Of a DNA stretch of 64,000 nucleotides, positions 30,022 through 38,803 are shown piece by piece. Made by a program: the position numbers and the translations under genes. The stretch comes from CAYLLT01 sp964384465 (GTDB lineage: Bacteria; Planctomycetota; Phycisphaerae; UBA1845; PWPN01): assembly GCA_964384465.1 (NCBI GenBank), contig CAYLLT010000015.1:7207-71206 (forward strand), given 5' to 3'. Under the pieces are notes generated by a model. That model worked only from the letters and a program-made list of their open reading frames with translations, ran no database searches and had not been told where the DNA came from. How positions within the stretch are numbered: the first letter of the stretch is position 1; the number at the start of each line of letters is the position of its first letter.

Positions 30022-31416
30022 ATGCCCGCAGGGTTTTTAACAACCGGCGCCCCTCGTCTGGCGATCACCCAACTGGACGATTTCATCTTCGGGCGCTGTC
30101 CCCATCCCGTCCGATGTGGACGGGGCTTGCAGGTGGGCGCCGGCACGGTCATCCCCGAGATCAACTTCACGCTGCCGTCGATCGATATCAACAAATCCAC
30201 ATGGCCGAACATTTGTGACCAGTACCGGGAAATCATCGACGGCGTTTGCCGGCGCGCGGTGGAGCTGGAAGTTCCCGGTTTGCTCGTTGAATTCGAGACC
30301 CTGCCGCCGATGACGATCCATCTTGCCTGGGGGGCGGAAATCACGCGCATCCTCGCCGACACTTTGGTTGACTATCACGCCCGGTACGGTCTGAACAACG
30401 CGCTGCGGCTGACGCCCAACGATACGCGTGACCATGTACGTCCGCCGCTGATGCGACAGGGTGCTTATTGGGATGGAATGGTGGAGCTGTTCCGTGCCGC
30501 TGGTCCGGCGGGCGCCGATCTTCTGGCCATCGAATCCACGGGCGGCAAGGAACTTTGCGATCAGGCGCTGATGATGGGCGATCTGCCGACGGTGGTTTTC
30601 GCGCTGGGCGCGGCGGGCGCCCGCGACATGGCTTTCTTGTGGAAAACGATCGTCGGGATCTGCCGGAACACCGGCGTGATCCCCTCCGGCGATACGGCTT
30701 GCGGGTTCGCCAATACGGCCATGGTTCTCGCCGAACAGAAGATGATCTCGCGCGTGTTCGCCGCCGTCGTTCGTGTGGCCAGCGTTCCACGCAGCCTGAT
30801 CGCATACGAAATGGGAGCCGTCGGCCCCGGCAAAGATTGCGGCTACGAGAACCCGTACATCAAAGCGATCACCGGTGTTCCGATCTCGATGGAGGGACGT
30901 ACGGCGGCCTGCGCTCATCCCAGTCCCGTCGGCAACATCGCGCAGGCGGTGTGCGACTGCTGGTCGAATGAATCGGTGCAGAAGGTGAGGCTTCTCGGCG
31001 GCGATGCGCCCACCGTTTCACTCGAACAACTCGCCTATGACTGCCGGCTGCTGAACGTGGCGGGCGCTACCGCGGCCGGGGCCAGGATGATGCGCGACTG
31101 GCTGACGCAATCCGACGGGCCGCGCGATCCCCAGGCATACGTTTTGGCCCCGGATGTCGTCCTCCGCCTGGCGGCGCGGATCATGGAGGAAGACACGCCC
31201 TATCTGCGCACGCGCAAGGCCGTCCTGGTCACCCTGGCGGAGCTGCGGGAGGCTCACCGCGCCGGAAGACTCATTCTGGAAGAACGCGAACTGCCCTGGC
31301 TGGACAAAATGGCACGGCAAATCGAGGAACTGCCCGACGATGAGGACCGCTTTGTGGACCAGATGCTCGGTCAAGCCGATCCCGCGATCTTCCGAGCCGC
31401 CGAGTATGGCTGGTGA
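30022..31416 (+). CDS. mtaB: Methanol:corrinoid methyltransferase, MtaB family
   Basis: 464 aa from ATG at 30022 (AGGAAGG nine bases upstream). All three zinc ligands of MtaB can be placed: Glu171 (LLAIESTGG), Cys227 (GDTACGFAN) and Cys273 (GPGKDCGYENP). The Glu-to-Cys spacing of 56 equals that of the archaeal enzyme (Glu164/Cys220, known from the Methanosarcina barkeri structure). Transfers methyl from methanol to Co(I) of the corrinoid protein. Located 28 bp after mtaC. Activity on methanol is inferred from ligand conservation; a methoxylated compound is an alternative substrate. Confidence 0.88.
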   Translation: MPAGFLTTGAPRLAITQLDDFIFGRCPHPVRCGRGLQVGAGTVIPEINFTLPSIDINKSTWPNICDQYREIIDGVCRRAVELEVPGLLVEFETLPPMTIHLAWGAEITRILADTLVDYHARYGLNNALRLTPNDTRDHVRPPLMRQGAYWDGMVELFRAAGPAGADLLAIESTGGKELCDQALMMGDLPTVVFALGAAGARDMAFLWKTIVGICRNTGVIPSGDTACGFANTAMVLAEQKMISRVFAAVVRVASVPRSLIAYEMGAVGPGKDCGYENPYIKAITGVPISMEGRTAACAHPSPVGNIAQAVCDCWSNESVQKVRLLGGDAPTVSLEQLAYDCRLLNVAGATAAGARMMRDWLTQSDGPRDPQAYVLAPDVVLRLAARIMEEDTPYLRTRKAVLVTLAELREAHRAGRLILEERELPWLDKMARQIEELPDDEDRFVDQMLGQADPAIFRAAEYGW

Positions 31417-31426
31417 TGGATGCGAG

Positions 31427-32635
31427 ATGGATGTTGAAAGCAGATATGCCGAACGATTGAAACGCTATGTGACGGCAATGCGCAACGGCAAGCCGGACCG
31501 CATTCCGATTCGTCCGTTCGTGGCCGAGTTCACCGCCAAGTATGCCGGATATACCTGTCAGGAGGTAACGCACGACTACGAGAAGGCGTTCGCGGCGGCG
31601 CGCCAATGTGCCGCGGATTTCGACTGGGACGCCGTGGTCGGCAACATGGTCTTCGTCTGGACCGGATTAACGCAGGCCATCGGACTGACCTACTACGGCG
31701 TGCCGGGCATGGATGTTCCCGCCAATACTGGGTTCCAATATCGCGAGCCGCCGGAAGATCAGGCGTTCATGCAACCCGACGAATACGATGCACTCATCGC
31801 GGATCCGACCGGCTTTCTGTTCAACGTCTGGCTGCCCCGCGTCTCCAGCGAAGTGAACCAGCCGGGCCAACCGGTCACGTTTGGGTCGTCGACGACCCTT
31901 CGCAACAACCTGTCCTTTCTCAAGGGCGGGATGGCCATGCTCACTTACTTCAACGCGCTCAAACGACAGGATGATTTGCTGCGCAGCGAATCGGGCACCG
32001 TTTCCGCCATATCAGGCATCCTCAAGGCCCCGCTCGACATTCTGGCGGACAAACTCCGCGGCTACCTGGGCATGGCCATGGACCTGCTGGCCACGCCGGA
32101 GAAAGTGCTGGCGGCCTGCGAAGCGCTGATGCCGCATCTTCTTCACGTGGCCCTCTCCGGCGCGGATCCGAATAAGCATGTCCCCATCGCCATCTGGATG
32201 CATCGCGGCTGCGTGCCGTTCATCTCGCCCGACCACTTCAAGAACATTTACTGGCCGACGCTCAAACCGATCATCCAGGAAATCTGGAAACGGGGGCATC
32301 AGGTGCTGTTCTACGCCGAGGGTGATTGGAACGCCCACCTGAACGCCTTCGCCGAACTTCCCGACGGCAGCATTATCTATCACGTGGATAGGGCGGACAT
32401 CTTTGAGGCCCATCGCGTTCTGGGGCACAAGTTCTGCCTGTCCGGCGGCGTGCCCAATACCCTGCTCGGCTATCACCAGCCGGACGATGTTCGCGCCTGC
32501 TGCAAGAGGATTATCGACGAGGTTGCGCGTGACGGCGGTTACATCATGGATGCCAGCGCGATCATTCAGAACGACGCGCGGGTGGAAAACGTCCGAGCGA
32601 TGACTGAGTTCACGCGAGAATACGGCGTGTATTAG
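31427..32635 (+). CDS. UROD-superfamily methyltransferase-like protein without the HxC site
   Basis: 402 aa from ATG at 31427 (an alternative at 31406 adds seven residues). Typical uroporphyrinogen-decarboxylase-family opening (PIRPFVAEFTAKYAGY). In the position where zinc methyltransferases carry HxC it has FYAEGDWNAHL, so it probably lacks that zinc site; a later Cys lies in KFCLSGGVPNTL. An exact palindrome (31883-31898) adds GSSTTL at residues 153-158, between VTF and RNNLSF. It follows mtaB by 10 bp. A methyltransferase for another methylated substrate is the best guess. Confidence 0.75.
   Translation: MDVESRYAERLKRYVTAMRNGKPDRIPIRPFVAEFTAKYAGYTCQEVTHDYEKAFAAARQCAADFDWDAVVGNMVFVWTGLTQAIGLTYYGVPGMDVPANTGFQYREPPEDQAFMQPDEYDALIADPTGFLFNVWLPRVSSEVNQPGQPVTFGSSTTLRNNLSFLKGGMAMLTYFNALKRQDDLLRSESGTVSAISGILKAPLDILADKLRGYLGMAMDLLATPEKVLAACEALMPHLLHVALSGADPNKHVPIAIWMHRGCVPFISPDHFKNIYWPTLKPIIQEIWKRGHQVLFYAEGDWNAHLNAFAELPDGSIIYHVDRADIFEAHRVLGHKFCLSGGVPNTLLGYHQPDDVRACCKRIIDEVARDGGYIMDASAIIQNDARVENVRAMTEFTREYGVY
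31883..31898. repeat. 16-bp palindrome GGGTCGTCGACGACCC, copy 1
   Basis: Perfect palindrome in frame in the UROD-like gene, flanked by TT on both sides. Encodes GSSTTL with its right flank. Confidence 0.95.
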
Positions 32636-32651
32636 GCGCGGGGACGACAAC

Positions 32652-32846
32652 ATGAGTCTGAACATCTCCAACGACGAACGTCCGACGTCGCGGACGGAGC
32701 GATCACCCGGCGTGTGCCTGCCGTGGGATGAGGTTCGCGAGAATCTTCCGCCGATCAATGGTGACCCGGAGTTGTTCCGAAGGATCTGGAGCGAGGTGGA
32801 TCAACTGGCGTATCTGTACATCTGGTATTGCCTGCTGGCGTTCTGA
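32652..32846 (+). CDS. Small hypothetical protein at the end of the mta-like operon
   Basis: 64 aa, starting 16 bp after the UROD-like stop with GGGGACG as a weak ribosome site. It is polar at the N-terminus, with VCLPWDEVRENLPPI in the middle and an aromatic tail (DQLAYLYIWYCLLAF). No family recognised. Its tight spacing suggests co-transcription. It could be a genuine small partner protein or a decayed C-terminal piece. Confidence 0.45.
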   Translation: MSLNISNDERPTSRTERSPGVCLPWDEVRENLPPINGDPELFRRIWSEVDQLAYLYIWYCLLAF

Positions 32847-32897
32847 TCCGAGTCAGTCCTCCGGGATACCGTCAGGCCACCACAGGGATACACTTAA

Positions 32898-34013
32898 ATG
32901 AAGATATTGATCTATTCCCTCTTGCCCGCCGCGGCGGCCGCCGCCGCTGTGACCGCCACGCAACCTGCCACACCTGCCCTGCGCGTGCAGGTTGATTCCC
33001 GCATCGAGCTCCTGAGCCTCGTCTTCCGTCTTGCGGGGAATCCCGAGTACAGCCAGGGCCGGGTAAAATCTTACACTGACGAGGTCGAACAACATTTTGC
33101 CATCTTCCGCGGGCATCCCGCCGTCGAGGCCGCGAAGCGGTTGTGTCATCGCCGAGGTATTTCTTATGACGCCGTGATGTCGATGGCCGCGCACATCACC
33201 GACACGGTGAATCTGAACGAGAAGGTCCCTTTCGATCCGCTGCCCGGCGACCTGGATGAGCGCTGGACAACGCTGGATGCCCGCAACTTCCTGGTGAAGC
33301 TGAGGATATTTGTCAAAGACAGCGACTTCAATGAGTTTTTCAATTCGCACCGCCCGCTGTACGAAAAGACGACCGCACGGTTCCGCGAGCTCCTGGAGAA
33401 GGAAGCGCACCTGGAGTGGTTCAACGCGTTTTTTGGCGTGCGCCCGGGCGCGGACTTCATTGCAGTCCCCGCGTTGCTGAACGGCGGATCGTGCTACGCT
33501 GCCAGGTGCCTTGCCGGTCCCCGCGAGCAGGTCTACTGCATCCTCGGCGTCTGGTTAACGGATGGGGAGGGATTGCCGCGGTTCGATAAGACGGTGCTGC
33601 CGACGGTCATTCACGAGTTCACACACTCTTATGCTAATCCACTGGTAGACGCACACCTGAAGGAACTCCGGTCAGCGGGAGAACTCTTGTTCCCGCGCGT
33701 CCGGAACCGGATGGAGCGGATGGCCTACGGGAGCTGGGTGACCATGATGCGCGAAAGCCTGGTTCGCGCGTGCGTCATTCGCTACCAACGAAAGTATGAG
33801 GGACTGTTAGCCGTGGGCGCGGCAAACCTCGCCGAGATCAGACGTGGGTTTCTCTGGATGCCCAATCTCGTTGAGGCATTGAGCGAGTACGAAGAGCACA
33901 GGCAGGTCCAGAATCTGGAGGAGTTCATGCCTCGTGTCGTGAGTGTCTTCGATCGCTATGCGTTCCAGATCGATCAGTGGCAGCAGGCGACCCGTCCTGA
34001 GGATCGACATTGA
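32898..34013 (+). CDS. DUF4932 protein with HExxH metalloprotease motif
   Basis: 371 aa with an Ala-rich Sec leader (cleavage near TATQPATPA). DUF4932-like. The motif VIHEFTHSYANP holds a complete HExxH (His239, Glu240, His243), so a zinc metallopeptidase is plausible; a downstream acidic ligand is probably among the Glu residues of the following helix (MMRESLVRA). Secreted or periplasmic. Lies between the mta-like operon and the ankyrin gene; no functional link visible. Confidence 0.75.
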   Translation: MKILIYSLLPAAAAAAAVTATQPATPALRVQVDSRIELLSLVFRLAGNPEYSQGRVKSYTDEVEQHFAIFRGHPAVEAAKRLCHRRGISYDAVMSMAAHITDTVNLNEKVPFDPLPGDLDERWTTLDARNFLVKLRIFVKDSDFNEFFNSHRPLYEKTTARFRELLEKEAHLEWFNAFFGVRPGADFIAVPALLNGGSCYAARCLAGPREQVYCILGVWLTDGEGLPRFDKTVLPTVIHEFTHSYANPLVDAHLKELRSAGELLFPRVRNRMERMAYGSWVTMMRESLVRACVIRYQRKYEGLLAVGAANLAEIRRGFLWMPNLVEALSEYEEHRQVQNLEEFMPRVVSVFDRYAFQIDQWQQATRPEDRH

Positions 34014-34257
34014 TTGCGCCACAACTGAGCGAGTGAAGCCGGCTGGTGAGCAAAGCAGGATGGTCAGGACCCACTCTGCACCATGCAAGGCCACCGCCCG
34101 GTCCGACAGCATGGGGAAGTTCACTTTTTTGGAGCAAGAAAACGAGATGGAGGCGCTAACATCGAGCTCGGCTGTGCGTTCTAATGTTCGGGGAGATTGC
34201 GGACGGACAGAGCCATGGTCTGATTCCGCGCCGGGCCGGGTTCGCGGAGACGAACCC
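34014..34257 (+). other. 244-bp spacer before the ankyrin gene
   Basis: An open frame crosses it in phase with the ankyrin gene, but it shows no signal peptide or family pattern, and the good start with ribosome site is at 34258. Nothing else seen. Confidence 0.4.
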
Positions 34258-35118
34258 ATGAAACTCCGACCCCGTTTTACGCCCTTACTGGCACTCCTCT
34301 GGGCGATCGTACAGGCCGGCCCGACCGCCCACGCCCAGTATCAGGTCCGCACTGCCCCCCGGAATCCGCCGAAGCCGGTCAAGCTCACCACGCGTCCAGC
34401 CATCCCGCCGCAGAGGAACCTGCGGGCCAGGCCCGAGTCGCTCGGCGTGCTCCTCGGGACCAGACCCAAGGCAACGCTCGCGGAGATCGAGCCCTTCATC
34501 CAGGGTGATCCCAATCGACGAGATGAGGTGATGAGATTTGAGACGTTGCTGCTCCGGGCAATCTGGTGGCGGCGAGAAGATGTCGCCCGCGTTCTCATCG
34601 CGCGTGGGGCAGACGTAAACGCCACCGGCGACCAAAAGGATTGGTCGCCTCTGAAAGCGGCCATGAGCCGCGGACTGAGCCTCTCGTTCGTCAAATTCCT
34701 GATGGAGAAGGGCGCACGCTTTCATCCGGAAAGCGAGGAGAAGCATCTCCTGCACTATGCAGCGGATGGCGGCAACGTGGAGCTCGCGCGGTTCCTGCTC
34801 ACCAAGGGCTACGACGTTCACCGCGTGAGGCCGCGCGAGGGCACGCCGCTCGAAAGTGCGATCGAATCCATCGAGATCCCGATGGCGCGTTTTCTGATCC
34901 AGCAAGGCAGCCAGGTGAACCGCCGCGATGAATCCAAGCGCACGCCGCTCCATCGCGCGGCCGCCAAAGGCGACCCAAAGATGATCGGACTGCTGCTGGA
35001 AAACGGCGCCGAGGTGAACGCCCGCGACAAGTATGGCCGAACGTCACTGACGCTCGCGCTGGACTACGGTTACAAGGAAGCGGCGGAGGTTCTCAAGAGA
35101 CACGGCGCGACCGAATAG
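34258..35118 (+). CDS. Secreted ankyrin-repeat protein
   Basis: 286 aa from ATG at 34258 (GGAGACG upstream). A signal peptide (MKLRPRFTPLLALL..., cleavage near AHAQ) precedes a Pro-rich stretch. About six ankyrin repeats follow, recognisable by DVNATGDQKDWSPLKAA, HLLHYAADGGNVELARFLL, TPLHRAAAKGDPKMIGLLL and YGRTSLTLALDYGYKEAAEVL. A protein-binding module outside the cytoplasm; partner unknown. Confidence 0.85.
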   Translation: MKLRPRFTPLLALLWAIVQAGPTAHAQYQVRTAPRNPPKPVKLTTRPAIPPQRNLRARPESLGVLLGTRPKATLAEIEPFIQGDPNRRDEVMRFETLLLRAIWWRREDVARVLIARGADVNATGDQKDWSPLKAAMSRGLSLSFVKFLMEKGARFHPESEEKHLLHYAADGGNVELARFLLTKGYDVHRVRPREGTPLESAIESIEIPMARFLIQQGSQVNRRDESKRTPLHRAAAKGDPKMIGLLLENGAEVNARDKYGRTSLTLALDYGYKEAAEVLKRHGATE

Positions 35119-35151
35119 CTCACCGGGCGCCAACACGACAGGGCAGGCGCG

Positions 35152-36075
35152 ATGAAGAAATCGAAGCGGTATACATCATTCCGCGGTTTCACCCTGATCG
35201 AGGTGCTTGTCGTCATGGGGATCGTTTCACTCCTCCTGGCGATCCTCCTGCCGAGCCTCTCGCGTGCGCGCGATCAGGCCCGCCGGATCCAGGTGCGCGC
35301 GCTCATCCGTGCCGCCGACGTGGGGCTCGAGCTGTTTCATAACGATTTCAATCACTACCCCACGACGGATATCGGCAACGATTCCATCAAGGACTATCCG
35401 GGCATTCGGCCTGGTGATGATGCGATGTGGGGTGCAGAGTGGCTGGCTCGCGCGCTATGGGGCCCCGACGGCCAAGGGGTCGACGTGGGTGGCATCCTGT
35501 CCGAGAACCCCTACCGCTACTATCCCAAGCCGGAGTTCACCATGGCGCAGGTCCGGGAGATGCCGCGGGTGGGTCCCTACGTGGAGGGGCTGAAGACCGC
35601 AACGGATTACGACGCGCGGTACTCCCGGTTCGATCGCGACTGGCCCGAGTCCGGCCGGCCGTTCATCATCGACAATGCCTTCGAATACCCGCTGCTGTAT
35701 TACCGCGCTGACCCGCATGCCCGTATTCCGTTCGAACAGGATGACGGCGTCTACTCCATCTGGGACAACGGCGGCTTCACCGGTGTGCAGGACGCGCGGA
35801 ATGACGAGCCGAACGGCGGATGGGACTTCGCCGGGACCGGCCGGATGGTTGGCTGCCACCCCTTGGGCGCCCTGGGTTCGCTGTCGCCCGACCGCATCAA
35901 CCGGCCGCCGTTTTTCTACGGATACGGGAAAACCTTTGCCGGAATGCTGCACAACGAAACCGCCTTGCGCGCGGCCGGCGTGGTCACGCCGGTCAAGCCC
36001 GAGACCTTCGTGCTGATCCATCCAGGACCGGACGCACTCTGGGGTACCGACGACGACATCACGAACTTTGAGTAG
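35152..36075 (+). CDS. Type II secretion pseudopilin-like protein
   Basis: 307 aa. The prepilin peptidase motif is GFTLIEVLVVMGIVSLLLAILL (cut before Phe, Glu at +5), a long N-terminal helix. The remainder is a large extracytoplasmic domain rich in Asp/Gly/Tyr with many short loops, unlike the short classical GspG. Planctomycetes encode many such single pseudopilins outside secretion operons. It stands 33 bp after the ankyrin gene. The role may be surface display rather than secretion. Confidence 0.85.
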   Translation: MKKSKRYTSFRGFTLIEVLVVMGIVSLLLAILLPSLSRARDQARRIQVRALIRAADVGLELFHNDFNHYPTTDIGNDSIKDYPGIRPGDDAMWGAEWLARALWGPDGQGVDVGGILSENPYRYYPKPEFTMAQVREMPRVGPYVEGLKTATDYDARYSRFDRDWPESGRPFIIDNAFEYPLLYYRADPHARIPFEQDDGVYSIWDNGGFTGVQDARNDEPNGGWDFAGTGRMVGCHPLGALGSLSPDRINRPPFFYGYGKTFAGMLHNETALRAAGVVTPVKPETFVLIHPGPDALWGTDDDITNFE

Positions 36076-36150
36076 GAGCGTGTGTGAGAGCGCTTACGGA
36101 CGAGAAAGATTAAGAGCAAGAGTGAGATTAAGGCTTCTGGAGACTATGCC

Positions 36151-38784
36151 ATGCCGCACATGAATGCTGTTCGACACGGGTTTCAAGTGATCGCGCTGCT
36201 CTGCGCCACAGCCGGTCCTGCTTGGGCCTACCGACTGGCGAACACGACCGTCGTGGTGCACTCTGACGCGCCACCTCTGGTCCGCCTCGCCGGAGAGGAG
36301 ATCTGTCGCTATGCGTATCTCCTCAGCTCGACGCTTCCGCAAACCGCTGGCACGCTGACGCAAGGGACTGTCGCGATCGTGCTGCGCACCGGGCCAGCCG
36401 ATGCTGTTCCACGGGAAGGGCCGGACCCGTCTCAGAATTATGCGCTCTACATTGAGTCGAACAAGCAGATCGTCCATGGCGACAGTGATATCTCGACGCT
36501 GTGGGCGGCGTATCACCTGATCCAAAGCTGGGGTGTCGGTTTTTATCTGGGCGGCGACGCATTGCCTCCGCCGGATCCCAATAAAGACGTCGAGTTCGTT
36601 CGAGCCACATGCAGCCCGGCTCTGACCATCCGCGGCAATCTCCCCTGGTTCAATTTCCTTAATAGCCCCACCACATGGAACCCGCAGGATTACAAAACCT
36701 TTTTCTCCCAGATGGCCAAGCAGCGGGCCAATTTCATTGGATTTCACGTCTACGATCACGAACCCTTTTGTGCGTACGATGTCACACCCGCCGAAGGGTC
36801 GTCGACGACCCAAGCGAAGATGGGCGGACCGCTGATGACCACCATCTCGCCGCACCGCTGGTGGTCGCCGCCGGCAATGAGCACAAAGGACTTTCTCTTC
36901 GGGACGGGAATGTTCTTCGATCGCGGCGAATGGGGATGCGAAGTCGGAATCGAAGACGCATGGACCTATGCACCGGGCCGCGCGACGCGGCTCCAGCAGG
37001 CCATGATGGCGGATGCGCTGAATTACGCCAGGCGAGTCGGACTCAAGACCTGCATCGGCTTCGAGGTCACCGGCAATCCCGAAGAGCCGGTCGCGCGAGA
37101 AGCGTTCAAAAGGCGGCTGACACACGTGCTCGCGACCTATCCGCTGGATTACTTCTGGATCTGGCAGAGCGAGGGGCGCGGGACCGCCGGGCAGGGGGGC
37201 AACTGGGTCGCGGGCGCGCCCAACGACGAGAGCATCAAGACGGATGCGCAGATCGCGCGGGCTTTCGCGTACCTGGGTCCGCAGCACGATCTGCGCGAGG
37301 CGGCGCGCATCACGCGCTACGTGGTGCTGGCTCATGAAACGCTCAAGGAGCTCGCACCGCGGACGCGGCTCATCGTGAGCGGCTGGGGCGGCGATGCGCA
37401 CATGCACTTCTCGACCCTGTACGAGGGGCTGGACAAGGTCGTGCCGCCTGACGTTATCTTCGCCGCGCTCGACAATATCGATCCGCGTCTCCAGGACCAT
37501 GTTTCGGAAACGTACGGCAAACTGGCCCCGTCCCGCGAGCGTTGGCCGATTCCGTGGTTCGAGTCCGACGGCGGGTATTCGAGATGTGACCAGACGGGCC
37601 CGCAGACCAACGTCACCGCCTTCGAGCCATTGCTCAAAGACATCGTCAAGAAAAATTGCCAGGGTGCGCTCGGCATCCATTGGCGCACGCGGAACGTGGA
37701 GGATGTTGCCGGCTACCTGTATCGCTTCGGCTGGAACCCGCAGCTCACCGCGGCGGAGTTCTTTGCCCAATACTCGCGCGACCAGTACGGCGCCGATGAT
37801 GCCGAATACATGGCGAAGGTGCATCTGCGCCTGGAGGAACTCGGACCGCAATACGTCGGCGCCGTCGGCTGCGTCGAATGCTCCACGCCCTTCACCTGGT
37901 TTGTCAAATCCGGCAGCGCGGAACTGGGCCGTGAGCCCAACCGCGCGGGTCATCTCCCGGACGCTGACCGCTTCCCTGAGTTGGAGAAGTTGGCCGACGA
38001 CCTCATGCGGCGAGCGGAAACCGCCAGGACGCAGGAGCGCGATCATGCCGTCGACGGCAGCGCCGCCGTTCAATACCACGATCTGGCTCAGATGATCCGC
38101 TGGCTGGTGATCCGCGCCCGCGTCGGGCTGGCCATCTGGAACGACGCAGCACCGCTGGCCAAACGTCTGCGCGAAGCGGAAGCTTTATACGAAAAAGGTG
38201 AAACGGCATCCGCACGCGACTCGGCGCGATCTACGCAATCGGAACTGCGATCGCTGGATTTCCAACCAGCCATGCAGGCCCTGGCCGGCACCTGCCGGAC
38301 TCGCGGCGAGCTGGGCATGTTGGCCACGGCGAACGCGCGCTATGGTCGATTCTACGCCGCATTCGTCCGCCGGCTTGAACGCGTCCTGGGTCAACCTCTG
38401 GACGAACGGATCGACACGGAACGCTGGCCGGGCGAGAAGATCAGAGTCGTCTTTCCTATCCCTGCGCACGTCGCCGTTGAGGAACCCGTTTGGTTCGACG
38501 GCGTGCTGATGCCCACGGAAGCGGAGGCCTCCTATCAAATCGAGGTTCGTCATCTCAGAACCGATTCGTCCCCCGCGACCGTCATTCCCATGCCAATCAT
38601 CGGCGGCGCCTGCCGTCGAGCCGTCTTTCATCCTTCAGAGACTGGAATCTATTGCTGGTCCCTCGTATCAAGATCTGAACCGACCGTCCCTATCACCAAG
38701 GGCGCCTTCACCGTCACCGAATACCCTTCAACCCGGCCTATCACTGCGGCAAGACCACTGCGTCCAAGCGCGAATCCTCGCTGA
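36151..38784 (+). CDS. Secreted DUF4838-like glycosidase-type protein, paralogue 2
   Basis: 877 aa with Sec leader (cleavage near AWAYRLA) and GGAG ribosome site. The N-terminal alpha/beta domain has the DUF4838/GH115-like layout (VVHSDAPPLVRLAGEEICRYAYLL, then DISTLWAAYHLIQSWGVGFYLGGD). A TIM-barrel-like middle contains GIHWRTRNVEDVAGYLYRFGWNP. A beta-rich C-terminal domain resembles a carbohydrate-binding fold. Predicted to act on a hemicellulose or acidic polysaccharide outside the cell. An exact palindrome at 36796-36811 inserts GSSTTQ at residues 216-221. Confidence 0.75.
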   Translation: MPHMNAVRHGFQVIALLCATAGPAWAYRLANTTVVVHSDAPPLVRLAGEEICRYAYLLSSTLPQTAGTLTQGTVAIVLRTGPADAVPREGPDPSQNYALYIESNKQIVHGDSDISTLWAAYHLIQSWGVGFYLGGDALPPPDPNKDVEFVRATCSPALTIRGNLPWFNFLNSPTTWNPQDYKTFFSQMAKQRANFIGFHVYDHEPFCAYDVTPAEGSSTTQAKMGGPLMTTISPHRWWSPPAMSTKDFLFGTGMFFDRGEWGCEVGIEDAWTYAPGRATRLQQAMMADALNYARRVGLKTCIGFEVTGNPEEPVAREAFKRRLTHVLATYPLDYFWIWQSEGRGTAGQGGNWVAGAPNDESIKTDAQIARAFAYLGPQHDLREAARITRYVVLAHETLKELAPRTRLIVSGWGGDAHMHFSTLYEGLDKVVPPDVIFAALDNIDPRLQDHVSETYGKLAPSRERWPIPWFESDGGYSRCDQTGPQTNVTAFEPLLKDIVKKNCQGALGIHWRTRNVEDVAGYLYRFGWNPQLTAAEFFAQYSRDQYGADDAEYMAKVHLRLEELGPQYVGAVGCVECSTPFTWFVKSGSAELGREPNRAGHLPDADRFPELEKLADDLMRRAETARTQERDHAVDGSAAVQYHDLAQMIRWLVIRARVGLAIWNDAAPLAKRLREAEALYEKGETASARDSARSTQSELRSLDFQPAMQALAGTCRTRGELGMLATANARYGRFYAAFVRRLERVLGQPLDERIDTERWPGEKIRVVFPIPAHVAVEEPVWFDGVLMPTEAEASYQIEVRHLRTDSSPATVIPMPIIGGACRRAVFHPSETGIYCWSLVSRSEPTVPITKGAFTVTEYPSTRPITAARPLRPSANPR
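36796..36811. repeat. 16-bp palindrome GGGTCGTCGACGACCC, copy 2
   Basis: Perfect copy, flanked by AA on both sides, in frame, encoding GSSTTQ with its right flank. Confidence 0.95.
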
Positions 38785-38803
38785 ACCAAAGGAGACAGAC
38801 AGA

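Noticed and set aside
28764..30362. A 532-codon minus-strand open frame over the mta-like genes
   Set aside because: The plus-strand genes have complete active-site motifs, ribosome sites and operon spacing.
36094..38079. A 661-codon minus-strand open frame
   Set aside because: It lies fully over the DUF4838 gene, which has a signal peptide and family motifs; the antisense frame is a GC-rich shadow.
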